NCBI GenBank assembly: GCA_016708345.1
Contig: JADJFX010000024.1
Coordinates: 18,022-82,021 of the forward strand
Direction of reading: 5' to 3'
Source of the DNA: Candidatus Rhodoferax bjergmarkensis
Lineage (GTDB): Bacteria; Pseudomonadota; Gammaproteobacteria; Burkholderiales; Burkholderiaceae_C
DNA: 64,000 bases
The translations under genes and the position numbers were made by a program. Positions 16,196 to 25,700 of this stretch are shown piece after piece. The notes under the pieces are model-generated. The model ran no database searches and was not told where the DNA came from. It worked only from the letters and a program-made list of their open reading frames with translations. Position 1 is the first letter of the stretch. Every line of letters begins with the position of its first letter.

Positions 16196-17185
16196 ATGGT
16201 CAGCGCCGTTTTTCACTCACCTCTTAACGTGAAAGTTAACTTGAAAGTCAGTACCGCCGCAGCGAGTCTGATGGCCATCAATGCTATCAAAACAGAAGCT
16301 GCTTGCGCAGATTCCACGCGCGCAAACGGCACAAATGTGCATGCAAAATCAACGCCCACCCAGCAGTCAACGCCCCGGCTTCCACCCCAAAAGCCAGGCT
16401 ATGACTGGCGGGAGCTGGCCATGCGCGTGCTGCCACCCCTGCTCGGGCTGGGCCTGTTGATCGGTATCTGGGCACTGGTGAGCATTGGCACGGCCAGCAG
16501 CATCCCAAGCCCGCTGGAGACCTGGAAGCAGGCGCTGGCGGTGTTTGCTGACCCGTTTTACCGCAACGGCCCGAACGACCAGGGCGTGGGTTGGAACGTG
16601 CTGATGTCGCTGCAGCGCGTGGCGCTGGGCTTTGGGCTGGCGGCGGCGGTGGGCATTCCGGCCGGCTTTGCCATCGGGCGCTTTGAGTTTTTGAGCCGCA
16701 TGTTCAACCCGCTCATCAGTTTGCTGCGCCCGGTGTCGCCGCTGGCCTGGCTGCCCATTGGCCTGTTGGTGTTCAAAGGCGCCAACCCGGCCGCCATCTG
16801 GACCATCTTCATCTGCTCAATCTGGCCCATGATCATCAACACCGCCGTGGGCGTGCAGCGCGTGCCGCAGGACTACATGAACGTGGCTCGGGTGCTCAAC
16901 CTGTCTGAATGGAAGATTTTGACCAAGATCCTGTTCCCCTCCGTGCTGCCCTACATGCTCACCGGCGTGCGGCTGGCGGTTGGCACGGCCTGGCTGGTGA
17001 TCGTGGCAGCCGAAATGCTGACCGGCGGCGTGGGCATCGGCTTTTGGGTCTGGGACGAGTGGAACAACCTGAACGTCAAAAACATCATCATCGCCATCTT
17101 TGTGATTGGCATCGTGGGGCTGATCCTTGAGTACGCCCTGATCAAACTGGCCACCGCATTTACTTTTGAAGAAGTCAAATCCTGA
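16196..17185 (+). CDS. nrtB: Nitrate ABC transporter permease (NrtB)
   Basis: This 329-residue inner-membrane permease follows nrtA after 64 bp with the ribosome site aaggag. The BPD transporter domain begins near residue 65 (LAMRVLPPLLGLGLLIGIW) with about six helices and the EAA-type loop ARVLNLSEWKILTKILFPS. The first 60 residues are low complexity and unusual for the family. They contain a copy of the R3 palindrome (16280-16330) read in frame as INAIKTEAACADSTRANGT. The true start could lie later, but no better ribosome site is visible. Confidence 0.9.
   Translation: MVSAVFHSPLNVKVNLKVSTAAASLMAINAIKTEAACADSTRANGTNVHAKSTPTQQSTPRLPPQKPGYDWRELAMRVLPPLLGLGLLIGIWALVSIGTASSIPSPLETWKQALAVFADPFYRNGPNDQGVGWNVLMSLQRVALGFGLAAAVGIPAGFAIGRFEFLSRMFNPLISLLRPVSPLAWLPIGLLVFKGANPAAIWTIFICSIWPMIINTAVGVQRVPQDYMNVARVLNLSEWKILTKILFPSVLPYMLTGVRLAVGTAWLVIVAAEMLTGGVGIGFWVWDEWNNLNVKNIIIAIFVIGIVGLILEYALIKLATAFTFEEVKS
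16280..16330. repeat. R3 palindromic repeat inside nrtB
   Basis: Positions 16297-16330 match 23264-23297 (inside addA) at 32 of 34 bases, starting agctgcttgcgcag. It lies in frame in the N-terminal extension of NrtB. Confidence 0.75.
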
Positions 17186-17188
17186 AAC

Positions 17189-17230
17189 CTTGCGGGACAG
17201 ACCGAAGCGCAGCGCAGCTCTGTCCCCAAC
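17189..17230. repeat. Short palindromic repeat R2, copy a
   Basis: A perfect 8-bp stem gggacaga/tctgtccc (17194-17201 with 17219-17226) encloses an agcg-rich loop. It lies three bases after the nrtB stop. A near-identical copy lies four bases after the thiolase stop (42378-42419). Confidence 0.75.
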
Positions 17231-17251
17231 TGATTAGAAATTGGAACCATC

Positions 17252-18076
17252 ATGCAAAAATACATCGAGATCCAGAACGTAGCCCAAACCTTCAAAACCA
17301 AGAAGGGCCTGTTTCCCGCGCTGCGTGACATCAACCTTACCGTGGCCAAAGGCGAGTTCGTCACCTTGATCGGCCACTCGGGTTGTGGCAAGTCCACACT
17401 GCTCAACCTGATTGCCGGACTGACCACGCCCACTGCCGGTGCCCTCTTGTGCGCCAACCGTGAGATTGCCGGCCCTGGCCCGGAGCGTGCGGTGGTGTTT
17501 CAGAACCACTCCCTGCTGCCCTGGCTCACCTGCTTTGAAAACGTCTACCTTGGGGTTGAGCGCGTTTTTGGTGCAGGCTCCAAAAGCACAGGCGCACCAT
17601 CCGAGAACAAGGCCCAACTCACCGAGCGCACCGAAGCCGCGCTGGCCTTGGTCGGATTAACCCCTGCCGCCCAAAAACGTCCAGGCGAAATCTCCGGCGG
17701 CATGAAGCAGCGCGTGGGCATTGCCCGGGCCTTGGCCATGGAGCCCAAGGTGCTGCTGATGGACGAGCCTTTTGGCGCGCTCGACGCCCTCACCCGCGCC
17801 AAACTGCAAGATGAGTTGCTGGACATCGTGGCCCGCACCCACAGCACCGTGGTGATGGTGACGCACGATGTGGACGAAGCCGTGCTGCTGTCAGACAAGA
17901 TCGTGATGTTGACCAACGGCCCGGCGGCCACCATCGGCGAAGTGCTGGCCGTAGAACTTGAGCGCCCGCGCAACCGGGTGGCACTGGCCGACAGCGCGCA
18001 GTACCTGGGCTACCGCAAGGCGGTGATCGACTTTTTGTACACCCGCCAGGCACACGTCGAAAAGTCGGCGGCCTGA
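17252..18076 (+). CDS. nrtD: Nitrate ABC transporter ATPase (NrtD/NasD)
   Basis: This 274-residue ATP-binding subunit is the third gene of the operon. It shows Walker A GHSGCGKST (about 46-54), Q-loop FQNHSLLPW, signature SGGMKQRVGIARAL, Walker B VLLMDEPFGALDA and the switch His in VTHDVDEA. The C-terminus is short, without the fused NrtA-like domain of NrtC, so it is the NrtD/CmpD type. The assimilatory reductase genes that often follow are absent; an unrelated gene comes next. Confidence 0.94.
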   Translation: MQKYIEIQNVAQTFKTKKGLFPALRDINLTVAKGEFVTLIGHSGCGKSTLLNLIAGLTTPTAGALLCANREIAGPGPERAVVFQNHSLLPWLTCFENVYLGVERVFGAGSKSTGAPSENKAQLTERTEAALALVGLTPAAQKRPGEISGGMKQRVGIARALAMEPKVLLMDEPFGALDALTRAKLQDELLDIVARTHSTVVMVTHDVDEAVLLSDKIVMLTNGPAATIGEVLAVELERPRNRVALADSAQYLGYRKAVIDFLYTRQAHVEKSAA

Positions 18077-18097
18077 AGCACAAGGGTTATTGAATTC

Positions 18098-18137
18098 GGG
18101 GGCGGTGCAATTGCGCAGGGCAAGCAAAGCCGCCCCC
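18098..18137. terminator. GC hairpin after nrtD, possible transcription stop
   Basis: GGGGGCGG (18098-18105) pairs perfectly with CCGCCCCC (18130-18137). No T run follows, so it would be a pause or a 3' end stabiliser, not a classical terminator. The next 140 bp are AT-rich with repeated attcaa words. Confidence 0.4.
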
Positions 18138-18278
18138 TCAATACCATTCAATTTCTATTCAACTACTATTCAATTCCTAATTAATTTCACATTAAGTGAT
18201 TGATTAAAAATAGAATTTAGCTGCATTAATTTATTCATTTTTATTTCGTCAAGTGCTTAACCATATCTATCCACCTTC

Positions 18279-19589
18279 ATGAACCCACAAAGTCAGCGGC
18301 TCATCGAATTTCTGACCGCGCATGGCATGGCATCTTCGTCGCAGATTCAAGCGGCACTGAAAGTGAGCCAGCCCACGGTCTCCAGGCTCCTGGCATCGGT
18401 GGCTGATGACGTGATCGCTTGCGGCAGCGGCAAGGCCAGCCGTTATGCTGTGGCCCAGCCCATTGGCCGTTTCCCGGCACAGCAGCCGATCTGGCTCATT
18501 GCAGAAAATGGATTGCCCACGCGCCTTGGAACCCTGAGCTTGCTTGCAAAAGCCCAGCTCCACATCGAGGCTCCGGGGGTGAACGAGGTGTTTGAGCCCA
18601 CGCCGGCGGCGCAGTTGCCGTGGTACCTCTCACCACTGCGTGCGCAAGGATATCTGGGCCGACTGCTGGCACAGCAGCTGGCCGCGCAGGGGCTTGCACC
18701 GAATCCAGACACTTGGGGGTCCGAGTCTGTTTTGCTGGCAGCGATTCATACGCATGATGCCCCGGGGGCGTTGTTGCTGGGTGAGGTCGCCGCGCACCAC
18801 CCGGCAAGGCCGCTGGCGCTGCCAACGCTCAACCCAGGGGCTGTGCTGGACCATTTGGCCAGCGATGTGGCCAAGACGCTTCCCATGGGCTCATCCGCTG
18901 GTGGCGAGCAGCCGAAGTTTCTGGCGACGAACGAGGCCGGCGACCCCTGCTTGGTGAAATTTTCGCCGCCACGTGGCACCCCCTTTGGTGAACGGTGGAG
19001 TGACCTTCTGTGTGCGGAAGCGCTGTGCAACGAAGTGCTCACCCGCCATGGCAGCAGCACTGCGCAGTCGCACATTGTGCAAACGGCGACCCGAACTTAC
19101 TTGGTCAGCCAGCGATTTGACCGGGTGGGACGCTATGGACGCCAACACATCGTATCCGTTGGCGCGGCGCATGCAGCTTTTGTGAAAGGTGGCTATGTCA
19201 ATTGGGCGGCAACGGCCGATGTGCTGGTTCGCCAGGGTCGGCTAAAGAAGGAAGAGGCTGAAACACTGCGCACCCACCTCCACTTCGGCCGATTGATTGG
19301 CAACACTGACATGCATTCTGGCAACGCCGGGCTTTTCGTCAAAGGGGCCACTTTGGCTGAACTCAGCAAAGGCCAGTTCGCCCTGGCACCGGTCTATGAC
19401 ATGCTGCCCATGCGCTGGAAACCCGATCCCATGGTGGGCCTGCCGGACTACGCGCCGTTTGAACTTGATTTTTCTCTGGCCACTCAAGCCAGCACAAGTG
19501 CAGCCCGAAATTTCTGGATGTCTCTGGCCGAACACCCCTTGGTCAGTCGATCACTTCAAGAGGTGGCTGCGGTGATAACCGACCGGTAA
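18279..19589 (+). CDS. yjjJ: HipA-family protein YjjJ (HipH-like)
   Basis: This 436-residue protein has an N-terminal winged-helix part (about 1-70, MASSSQIQAALKVSQPTVSR) and a HipA-like kinase fold. Visible motifs are SSAGGEQPKFLA (glycine loop region), LVKFSPP (ATP Lys), IGNTDMHSGNAGLF (catalytic Asp and Asn) and LAPVYDMLPM (metal Asp). The length fits E. coli YjjJ (about 443). E. coli YjjJ has been reported toxic on overproduction, but it has no dedicated adjacent antitoxin, and none is adjacent here. An AT-rich upstream region suggests its own promoter. Confidence 0.88.
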   Translation: MNPQSQRLIEFLTAHGMASSSQIQAALKVSQPTVSRLLASVADDVIACGSGKASRYAVAQPIGRFPAQQPIWLIAENGLPTRLGTLSLLAKAQLHIEAPGVNEVFEPTPAAQLPWYLSPLRAQGYLGRLLAQQLAAQGLAPNPDTWGSESVLLAAIHTHDAPGALLLGEVAAHHPARPLALPTLNPGAVLDHLASDVAKTLPMGSSAGGEQPKFLATNEAGDPCLVKFSPPRGTPFGERWSDLLCAEALCNEVLTRHGSSTAQSHIVQTATRTYLVSQRFDRVGRYGRQHIVSVGAAHAAFVKGGYVNWAATADVLVRQGRLKKEEAETLRTHLHFGRLIGNTDMHSGNAGLFVKGATLAELSKGQFALAPVYDMLPMRWKPDPMVGLPDYAPFELDFSLATQASTSAARNFWMSLAEHPLVSRSLQEVAAVITDR

Positions 19590-19597
19590 ATTGACTG

Positions 19598-20662
19598 TTA
19601 CCAAACCGGCTGAAGCCGCCCATTGTTGTTGCGACAGCCAGCGAGCGTTGCGGGGTAAATTTCATTTTTATCCAACCACGGCTCTGCAGTAAATCCTGCC
19701 AAAGGCGCGTTGATGGCGATTTGTACCATCGGGCCACGCAGGTTGATAACCGGCCCGCAAAAGGTTTTACTACCAATCGTCAGCGTTCTACGAAATTCGA
19801 GGGTCGCCATGTTTTTTTGTTGCTCGGCAAGTTGTCGTGCCTGCTCCGCCGCTTCCCTGGCGGCCTGACGGCGCCTTGATTCCTGCTCCGACGCTTCCCG
19901 TCTTTCATTCGCTGCTATTTCTTGTGCTCTTGCCCGTTCTGCATCTTTTGCAAGCATCATTTCCCGTTTGGCGTTGGCTTGCGGAAGCAAATTTTCTGGG
20001 TCTTTGCTGGCGTATTGGCTGACGAACGACTCAATATCGCGAGTGGAGTCAATAGCAGTAAATTGATTTCGATATTGACTTAGCCATCGTTCAGTCCTGA
20101 GATCCATCACCTTTTGAATCAATTGCGATTCTTCCAACAGACTGACCACCTTGACTGGGTCAATGACAACCTGTCTTCTAATTGACCTTGTACCCAAAGT
20201 AATCACCGAGAGCAACACATTGGAGGTAACTTGGGAATCGCTAACGCTGGTCAAACTGCTATCACAAGGGTTGTAGTCAGATCTGGTATTGCCTTCTTCT
20301 TTTTTTAATCCCGCAGTGAGACAAAGATAGACATTCGTTTTTGAAGACGGTTGAAGCCAAACACGAAAGTCAGGCTGCACCCTGGTGAAGTCAGCAGAAA
20401 ACTGAAGAACTTCGTCTGACGTGAAGTTTTTTACCGGTGCAGGCTCCCCTTTTGAAGTAAATTGCTCAAATTTCCATTTCCCGTCTTCCTTACGAAGATG
20501 CACGTAAGGTCCGTTAAGCGGCTGCAGGCTATCTCCGATCGTCAAACCCCACTCATTCAATTTGACGCTGGCATTTACCACGTCACTTTGTGACTGCGCA
20601 TTGGCTGAAACGGCGCAGTAAAGCAACAAGAATTGGGCGAGTATCTTTTTCATAAGCAGCAT
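19598..20662 (-). CDS. Secreted coiled-coil hypothetical protein
   Basis: This 354-residue protein has a signal peptide (about 1-22, ending SANAQS), a globular N-terminal part with the Cys motif DYNPCDSSLTSVSD, and a long charged coiled coil (about 225-290, rich in Glu, Arg, Gln and Ala). It ends in a conserved module (TLTIGSKTFCGPVINLRGPMVQ ... GFTAEPWLDKNEIYPATLA, shown here in two parts). The neighbouring 20764-22052 locus is a clear paralogue. Both begin M-L-x-M-K-K, so either the first or the second Met could start. No family recognised; likely periplasmic. Confidence 0.75.
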   Translation of the reverse strand: MLLMKKILAQFLLLYCAVSANAQSQSDVVNASVKLNEWGLTIGDSLQPLNGPYVHLRKEDGKWKFEQFTSKGEPAPVKNFTSDEVLQFSADFTRVQPDFRVWLQPSSKTNVYLCLTAGLKKEEGNTRSDYNPCDSSLTSVSDSQVTSNVLLSVITLGTRSIRRQVVIDPVKVVSLLEESQLIQKVMDLRTERWLSQYRNQFTAIDSTRDIESFVSQYASKDPENLLPQANAKREMMLAKDAERARAQEIAANERREASEQESRRRQAAREAAEQARQLAEQQKNMATLEFRRTLTIGSKTFCGPVINLRGPMVQIAINAPLAGFTAEPWLDKNEIYPATLAGCRNNNGRLQPVW

Positions 20663-20763
20663 TTCAGAGAGGGTGACGGGGTGACGAGTGGGGGTTATTG
20701 TGTGCAGCCAATGTGATCGGGGTCATCGAGCCTGTCACCATTTTTGCGCCTGAAATTTTATCG

Positions 20764-22052
20764 TCACCAATCCGGCTGCAGCCGCCCATTTACATTGCTG
20801 CAGCGCGCGAGCGTGGCAGGATAGATTTCACTACGTTTGAGCCAAGGCTCTGCGGTAAACCCACTCAAAGGCGCAGCATTGTTGGCGATTTGCACCATCG
20901 GGCCACGAATATTGATAACCGGTCCACAGAAAGTTTCGCTCCCCAGTACCAATGCATTACGGAATTCAGAAATTTCCCGTTGCCGCTTTCTCTCAACTTC
21001 TTTGGCCTGGGCAATTGCTTTGCGCTCCTCTGCAATTGCCTTACGTTCTTCCTGTTGGCGCGCCTTCTCATCCTCCTTGGCTTGGAGCCGACTGCGCAAC
21101 ATTTCCTTTTCAAACGCTTCCTGTTTCGCGAGTAGTTCGGCTTGGCGCAGCCGATAACGTTCGGCATCCCGCGCAGTCATTTCTTCTCGCTTTGCATGCG
21201 CTGCAGGGACAAGATTTTCGGGATCTTTGCTCGTGAATCTTTGGGCAAACGACTCGATGCCTGCAACGGAATCAATCGCTGCGAATTGGCGACGGTACTC
21301 ATCCAACCAGCGTTCAGCATCACGTGCAATAATTTTTTCTCGTTTGGCATCGGCTGCTGGCACTAAATTTTCAGGATCTTTGCTGGCGAATTTTTGGACA
21401 AACAATTCAATGTCTTTAATGGAATCAATGGCTGCGAATTGACGACGGTAAGGCTCCAACCAGCGCTCGAACTTTACAGCCTGAATTTTTTGAATCAACT
21501 GTGTATCTTCAAGCAACTTAATGACCTTTTCTGGGTCGACCACAACTTCCTGGACGATGTTCCGGTCACCGCGGAAATTCCAAACGAAATCACTGTCAGT
21601 CCAACGTTAAAACCAAGATTCAAATCGCTGACGCTGGTCAGACTGCTATCGCACGGGTTGTAGTCAGCTCGGTGATTCATCGCATCACTTCTCAATGCAC
21701 CCGACATGCAGTGAAATGCATCGCCCTTCGTGTTTCGGCCCATATCACGAAAGTTCGGCTGAACCTGACGGAAATCCGGAGAAAACACCAAGACTTCCTC
21801 CGCATCAAAAACCTTCACTTTTGGTGCCACTTTGGCGGGAAACGACACCAGAACCCACTTCCCATCGCTTTTTTTCATCAAATGCGCATAGACACCATCA
21901 CGCAATGGCGTATTGCCTTGCAGGATTGTCAAATCCCAGCTTTTCAACTTCTCCGGCGCATCGCTGTCCTTGCACACCGCTTGCTGGGGAAAAACGAGGG
22001 CGCTGCAGCACAGCAGCAAAATTTGGGCCAATTTCTTTTTCATGAACAACAT
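20764..22052 (-). pseudogene. Frameshifted paralogue of the secreted coiled-coil protein
   Basis: The first part (22052 to about 21575) encodes a signal peptide and the N-terminal domain with the same DYNPCDSSLTSVSD motif as the neighbour. The second part (to 20764) continues in another frame with VVVDPEKVIKLLEDTQLIQK and the same C-terminal module. A one-base loss or two-base gain near 21560-21580 (around ggaatttccgc on the minus strand) breaks the frame: the upstream frame should pass from VISFG to GDRNIVQEVVVDPEK. The total span (1289 bp) is not a multiple of three. It also contains a 153-bp tandem repeat absent from the neighbour. A base-call error is possible. Confidence 0.72.
21186..21491 (-). 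repeat. Tandem 153-bp coding repeat, two units
   Basis: Units at 21186-21338 and 21339-21491 each encode about 51 residues of the form ERWL-EYRRQFAAIDS ... FASKDPENLVPA-AKRE. The neighbouring paralogue (19598-20662) has one unit. The period is a multiple of three, so the duplication keeps frame. Confidence 0.75.
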
Positions 22053-22122
22053 TTTTGATGAATTTGACGTAATGAGGAGATGGGTTGCGATTAGACCAAA
22101 CTTGTCGGACGCACGGCACCCG

Positions 22123-22413
22123 TCACACCGGCGAATGCGTGCGCAGCCAGTCTTTCAGGGCCGCATCGATGCGCGTTTGCCAGCCGTCACCCGCTGCACG
22201 AAAAGCCTGCACCACATCAGCGGACAAGCGAATGGTGGTGGACACCTTGGGCACCGCCTTCACAGTTCCGACTGGTCGCCCCGCACGGCGCGCCAAGATT
22301 TGCGTTGGCGTGGTCACTCGCCCCTCGCCGCTTGCAGCCTGATCCATCGAGCGCAACAGCGCCGCTTCAAATTCCGCCATTTCGGGGTCTGCCGATGCTT
22401 TACGTTTGCCCAT
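22123..22413 (-). CDS. BrnA-like antitoxin
   Basis: This 96-residue protein has a BrnA/MetJ-type C-terminal half: VSTTIRLSADVVQAFRAAGD followed by GWQTRIDAALKDWL, a ribbon-helix-helix DNA-binding pattern. The Ala/Arg-rich N-terminus would be the toxin-binding part. The ATG at 22413 has aaggag seven bases upstream. It overlaps the preceding RelE-like toxin gene by 14 bp, so the two are translationally coupled with the toxin first. BrnA antitoxins usually pair with BrnT, so the pairing is unusual. Confidence 0.8.
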   Translation of the reverse strand: MGKRKASADPEMAEFEAALLRSMDQAASGEGRVTTPTQILARRAGRPVGTVKAVPKVSTTIRLSADVVQAFRAAGDGWQTRIDAALKDWLRTHSPV

Positions 22414-22717
22414 CACAACGCTCCTTCAGTTTCAACAAAAATTCTGGCCGCAAGTTATCGAACTTGGCCTTGGCGTACACCAGCAACAAAACAATCTCGC
22501 CACTTGCAAGTCGATTGAAATAAATCACCCGAGCACCACCGCGCTTGCCCATGCCCTGACGCGACCAGCGCACTTTGCGCAAGCTGCCCGCGCCGGGAAT
22601 GACGTCGCCAGCCAGCGCATTGTCGGCAATCCAGTCGATGAACTCGGTGCGCTCTGCTTCACTCCAAACCCTGGCTGCCCATTCGACAAATTCAGGGGTT
22701 TCAATGACGGTGTACAT
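22400..22717 (-). CDS. RelE/HigB-family toxin
   Basis: This 105-residue protein is of the RelE/ParE superfamily, HigB-2-like branch. It starts MYTVIETPEFVEWAARVWSE and has LRKVRWSRQGMGKRGGARVI and VLLLVYAKAKFDNL, the central strands and basic residues expected of a ribosome-dependent mRNA interferase. It is the first gene of a two-gene operon with the BrnA-like antitoxin. A short dyad (22722-22743) lies just upstream and may be the autoregulatory operator. Confidence 0.82.
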   Translation of the reverse strand: MYTVIETPEFVEWAARVWSEAERTEFIDWIADNALAGDVIPGAGSLRKVRWSRQGMGKRGGARVIYFNRLASGEIVLLLVYAKAKFDNLRPEFLLKLKERCDGQT

Positions 22718-22721
22718 GAAT

Positions 22722-22743
22722 TTATTGTAACAACAAACAATAA
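22722..22743. promoter_or_regulatory. Inverted repeat upstream of the RelE/BrnA-like operon
   Basis: ttattgt (22722-22728) and acaataa (22737-22743) are a perfect 7-bp inverted pair around an 8-base spacer, ending five bases before the toxin ATG. The position fits a toxin-antitoxin operator, and also overlaps the 3' end of addA by none of its codons. Confidence 0.45.
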
Positions 22744-22747
22744 CCCT

Positions 22748-25700
22748 CTATGTCAGTGAAATCCCGCCCATGGCCACCTCAATCACCGCCCCCAGCGGCG
22801 TCAAAAACGCGGCGTTGACCACCTCGCCGGGGTAAATGGTTTGCACGGCGCTTTGGTACTGGCGCAACTGGGCCACCAGTTCGGGCTGTTCTTGCGGGGC
22901 GTGGGCGGATTTGTAGTCCAGCACCCACCAGTGACCAGCGTGGCTACCGTCGCGGCGCTGCACCAGCCGGTCCAGGCGGCGGCTTTCGCCTGCAATCATC
23001 AGTTCGACCTCGTTGCCTTGCCAGCTCAGCGCGGCCGGGTCCCAGGCCCAGGCACCCTCGCCTTGCAATATGCGCGTGGCCATGGCGGCGGCATGCTGGC
23101 CTTGCGCCGGGCTGAGCCTGAATTCGCGCGCAGCTGCCAGCGCATGGCTGTCACTGGCGTCGCCCCACTCCAGCAAGCGGTGCATGGCTTTGCCCAGGCG
23201 GGCAATGGGCGAATCGTCGTCTGCAGGAGCTTCGGTGGCCCCTGCAGTTGCTTCTATTTTGATAGCTGCTTGCGCAGGTTCCACGTGCGCAAACGGCAGT
23301 TCTTTCATATAAAAAACTGAGCGCAGCTCGCCGCCACCGCCATCAGACTGGACGGTGTCCGCGTCCGCAGCAACCGACGCTGGGGCCATTGCCACAAGCG
23401 GCGCTGGTGCCTGCTCAAACGGCTCGACCAGCGGGCGGGCCAGGTCGTTCAGGCGCTGCCACCAGCTGCGCTCGGCGGCGCGGTAGGGCTCGATGCTGGA
23501 GACGGCCAGGGTGTGGCGGGCGCGGGTCAGGGCCACGTACAGGGCGTTGAGCTCTTCGCGCTGGCGCTCCTGGCGCTCGGCGTCCAGCGTGGCCATGGCG
23601 CAGGCGGGGGGCTGGCTCTCACTCAGCAGAAAGACAAACTTTTTCGGATGGGCGTCCTGGCCCGGCCAGTCCACCAGCACGCCCATGGACTCGGCGTTGC
23701 GCTCGGGGGTGTCGGTGTCGAGCAGCAGCACGGTGTGCGCCTCCAGCCCCTTGGCACCGTGGATGGTGAGCAGGCGCACGGCCAGCGGGTTGACCGCTGC
23801 CGGGGCCAGCACGCCGCCGCTTTTGAGGGCGCGCACCAGCGCGTAGGGGGTGGTAAAACGCCCGCCGCCCAGCTGCAGCGCCACGCCCAGGAGCGCGCGC
23901 AAGTTGGCCAGCACGGCGTCACGCTGGGTGGCCGGTGCTGCGGCTGCAAAGCGCGCCAGCACGTCGCCGTCGGTGTAGATGGCTTGCAGGGCGTCGTGCG
24001 GGGGCAGCTGGTCAAGCCAGCGTTTCCATTGCATCAAAACAGGCGCTAGCGCACGTCCTTCTTGCGCAAACAGCTCTGTTTTTTGTAGCAAATTAAACCA
24101 GCTTTCGCCTTCTTTTGGCGGCTCTTGCAGCGTTTCTGGTGTTGACTGCGACGAGGGCTGCGGCTGGTTTTGCTCGCGCTGGGCCAGCGCCAGCTGCACC
24201 AGTGCTTCGTCGCCCAAGCCAAACAGGGGCGACTTGAGCACCCGCGCCAGTGACAAATCGTGCTGGGGCGAGATCAGCACGTCCAGCAGGGCCACGATGT
24301 CTTGCACTTCGCAGCAATCGATCAGGTCGGTTTTTTCGCCCACCTGGGCCGGTATGTGCAGGCGGCGCAGTTCATCCTGCAGCGGCAACAGCGAAGCGCG
24401 TTTGCGCGACAAGGCCATGATGTCATGTGGTTTGAGGCTGCCCTGCGAGTTGGCGAGCTGGGCAGCAATCCAGCGGGCCGCCTGGCGCGCCTCCAGCGTG
24501 CGCAGGGTTTCTTCCGGCAGCTCGCGCGGCGTAGTCAGGCTGTCGCGCCACTCGTCATCTGGGGTGGCACTGGCTGCGCGAGCTGACCGGGGAATCTGCG
24601 GCAATTGGCACACCCAACCCGCCACTTGCGAACTGGTGGTGTGGGTGCGAAAGCCTTCGTAGCCGTCGGCCAGCACCGCCTCGCCCATGGCGGCGTTCAC
24701 CGCATCGATGACGCCGGTGGCGTTGCGCCGGGTGTGGTCGCAGCTGAGAACATCGCCTTTCAAGGTCTCGCGCATGAACTCTTTGGCGGCCCGGAACACC
24801 TGCGGCTCGGCGCGGCGAAAGCGGTAGATGCTTTGCTTGGGGTCGCCCACGATGAAAACGCTGGGGGCCGTGGCACCCGCGCCACCGCCGCCACCCGCGC
24901 CCGCGTAGCCACTGAGCCAGGCGCGCAGGGCCTGCCACTGCAGCGGGTTGGTGTCCTGAAATTCGTCAATGAGCAGGTGTTTGATGCGCGCGTCCAGCCG
25001 CTCCTGTACCCAGCCCGAGAGCACGGTGTCGCTCAGCATCACCGAGGCGGCGCGCTCCACGTCGTTCATGTCAACCCAGCCGTGCTCGCGCTTGACGGCC
25101 GCGTATTCGGTGAGCAGCAGGCGGGTCAAGCGTGCCATGCGCTGCTGGTACAGCCAGGCGGCGTGCTGCTGGCGCGCAGCCGCTACCCGCAGCACCAGCT
25201 CCTGCGCCTCGCGCACGGTGTCGATGCCGACGATCTTTTCGCCAAATTTGCGCGCCGTGCCTTTTTCAGTCAGCAAGGCGGCAAACGCGGCGGACAAATC
25301 GCCTTGGGTGAGTGCCATTTCCAGCTCCACACCTTTGGCGGCAAAGGTTTTGGCGCTGGCACCGCCCAGCGCTTTGGCGGCAGCCCACAGGGTTTGCAGG
25401 CGCTGCGGCTGGGCGGTCAAATATTCGTCCGGCGTTTGCAGCGAGGCAAACTCGGGGTACTGGTCGCTAAAGTGCTGCACCGAGGCGTCCACCACGCCAT
25501 GGCGGTCGGCCAGCGCAAACTCGGTGCGCTTGTCCAGCGCGCTGTGCAGGGCTTTTTCGGTCTGCGAGCGGCCATGGTCAAACACCAGGGCTTCAAAGTC
25601 GGCCTTCAGACTGGGCGCGGGGTTTTGGTTTTGGTTTTGGTCTTGTGTTTTGGCTTGGGCCAGCAAGGCCGCATAAAAGCGCCGCCACACCAGCGCCTTG

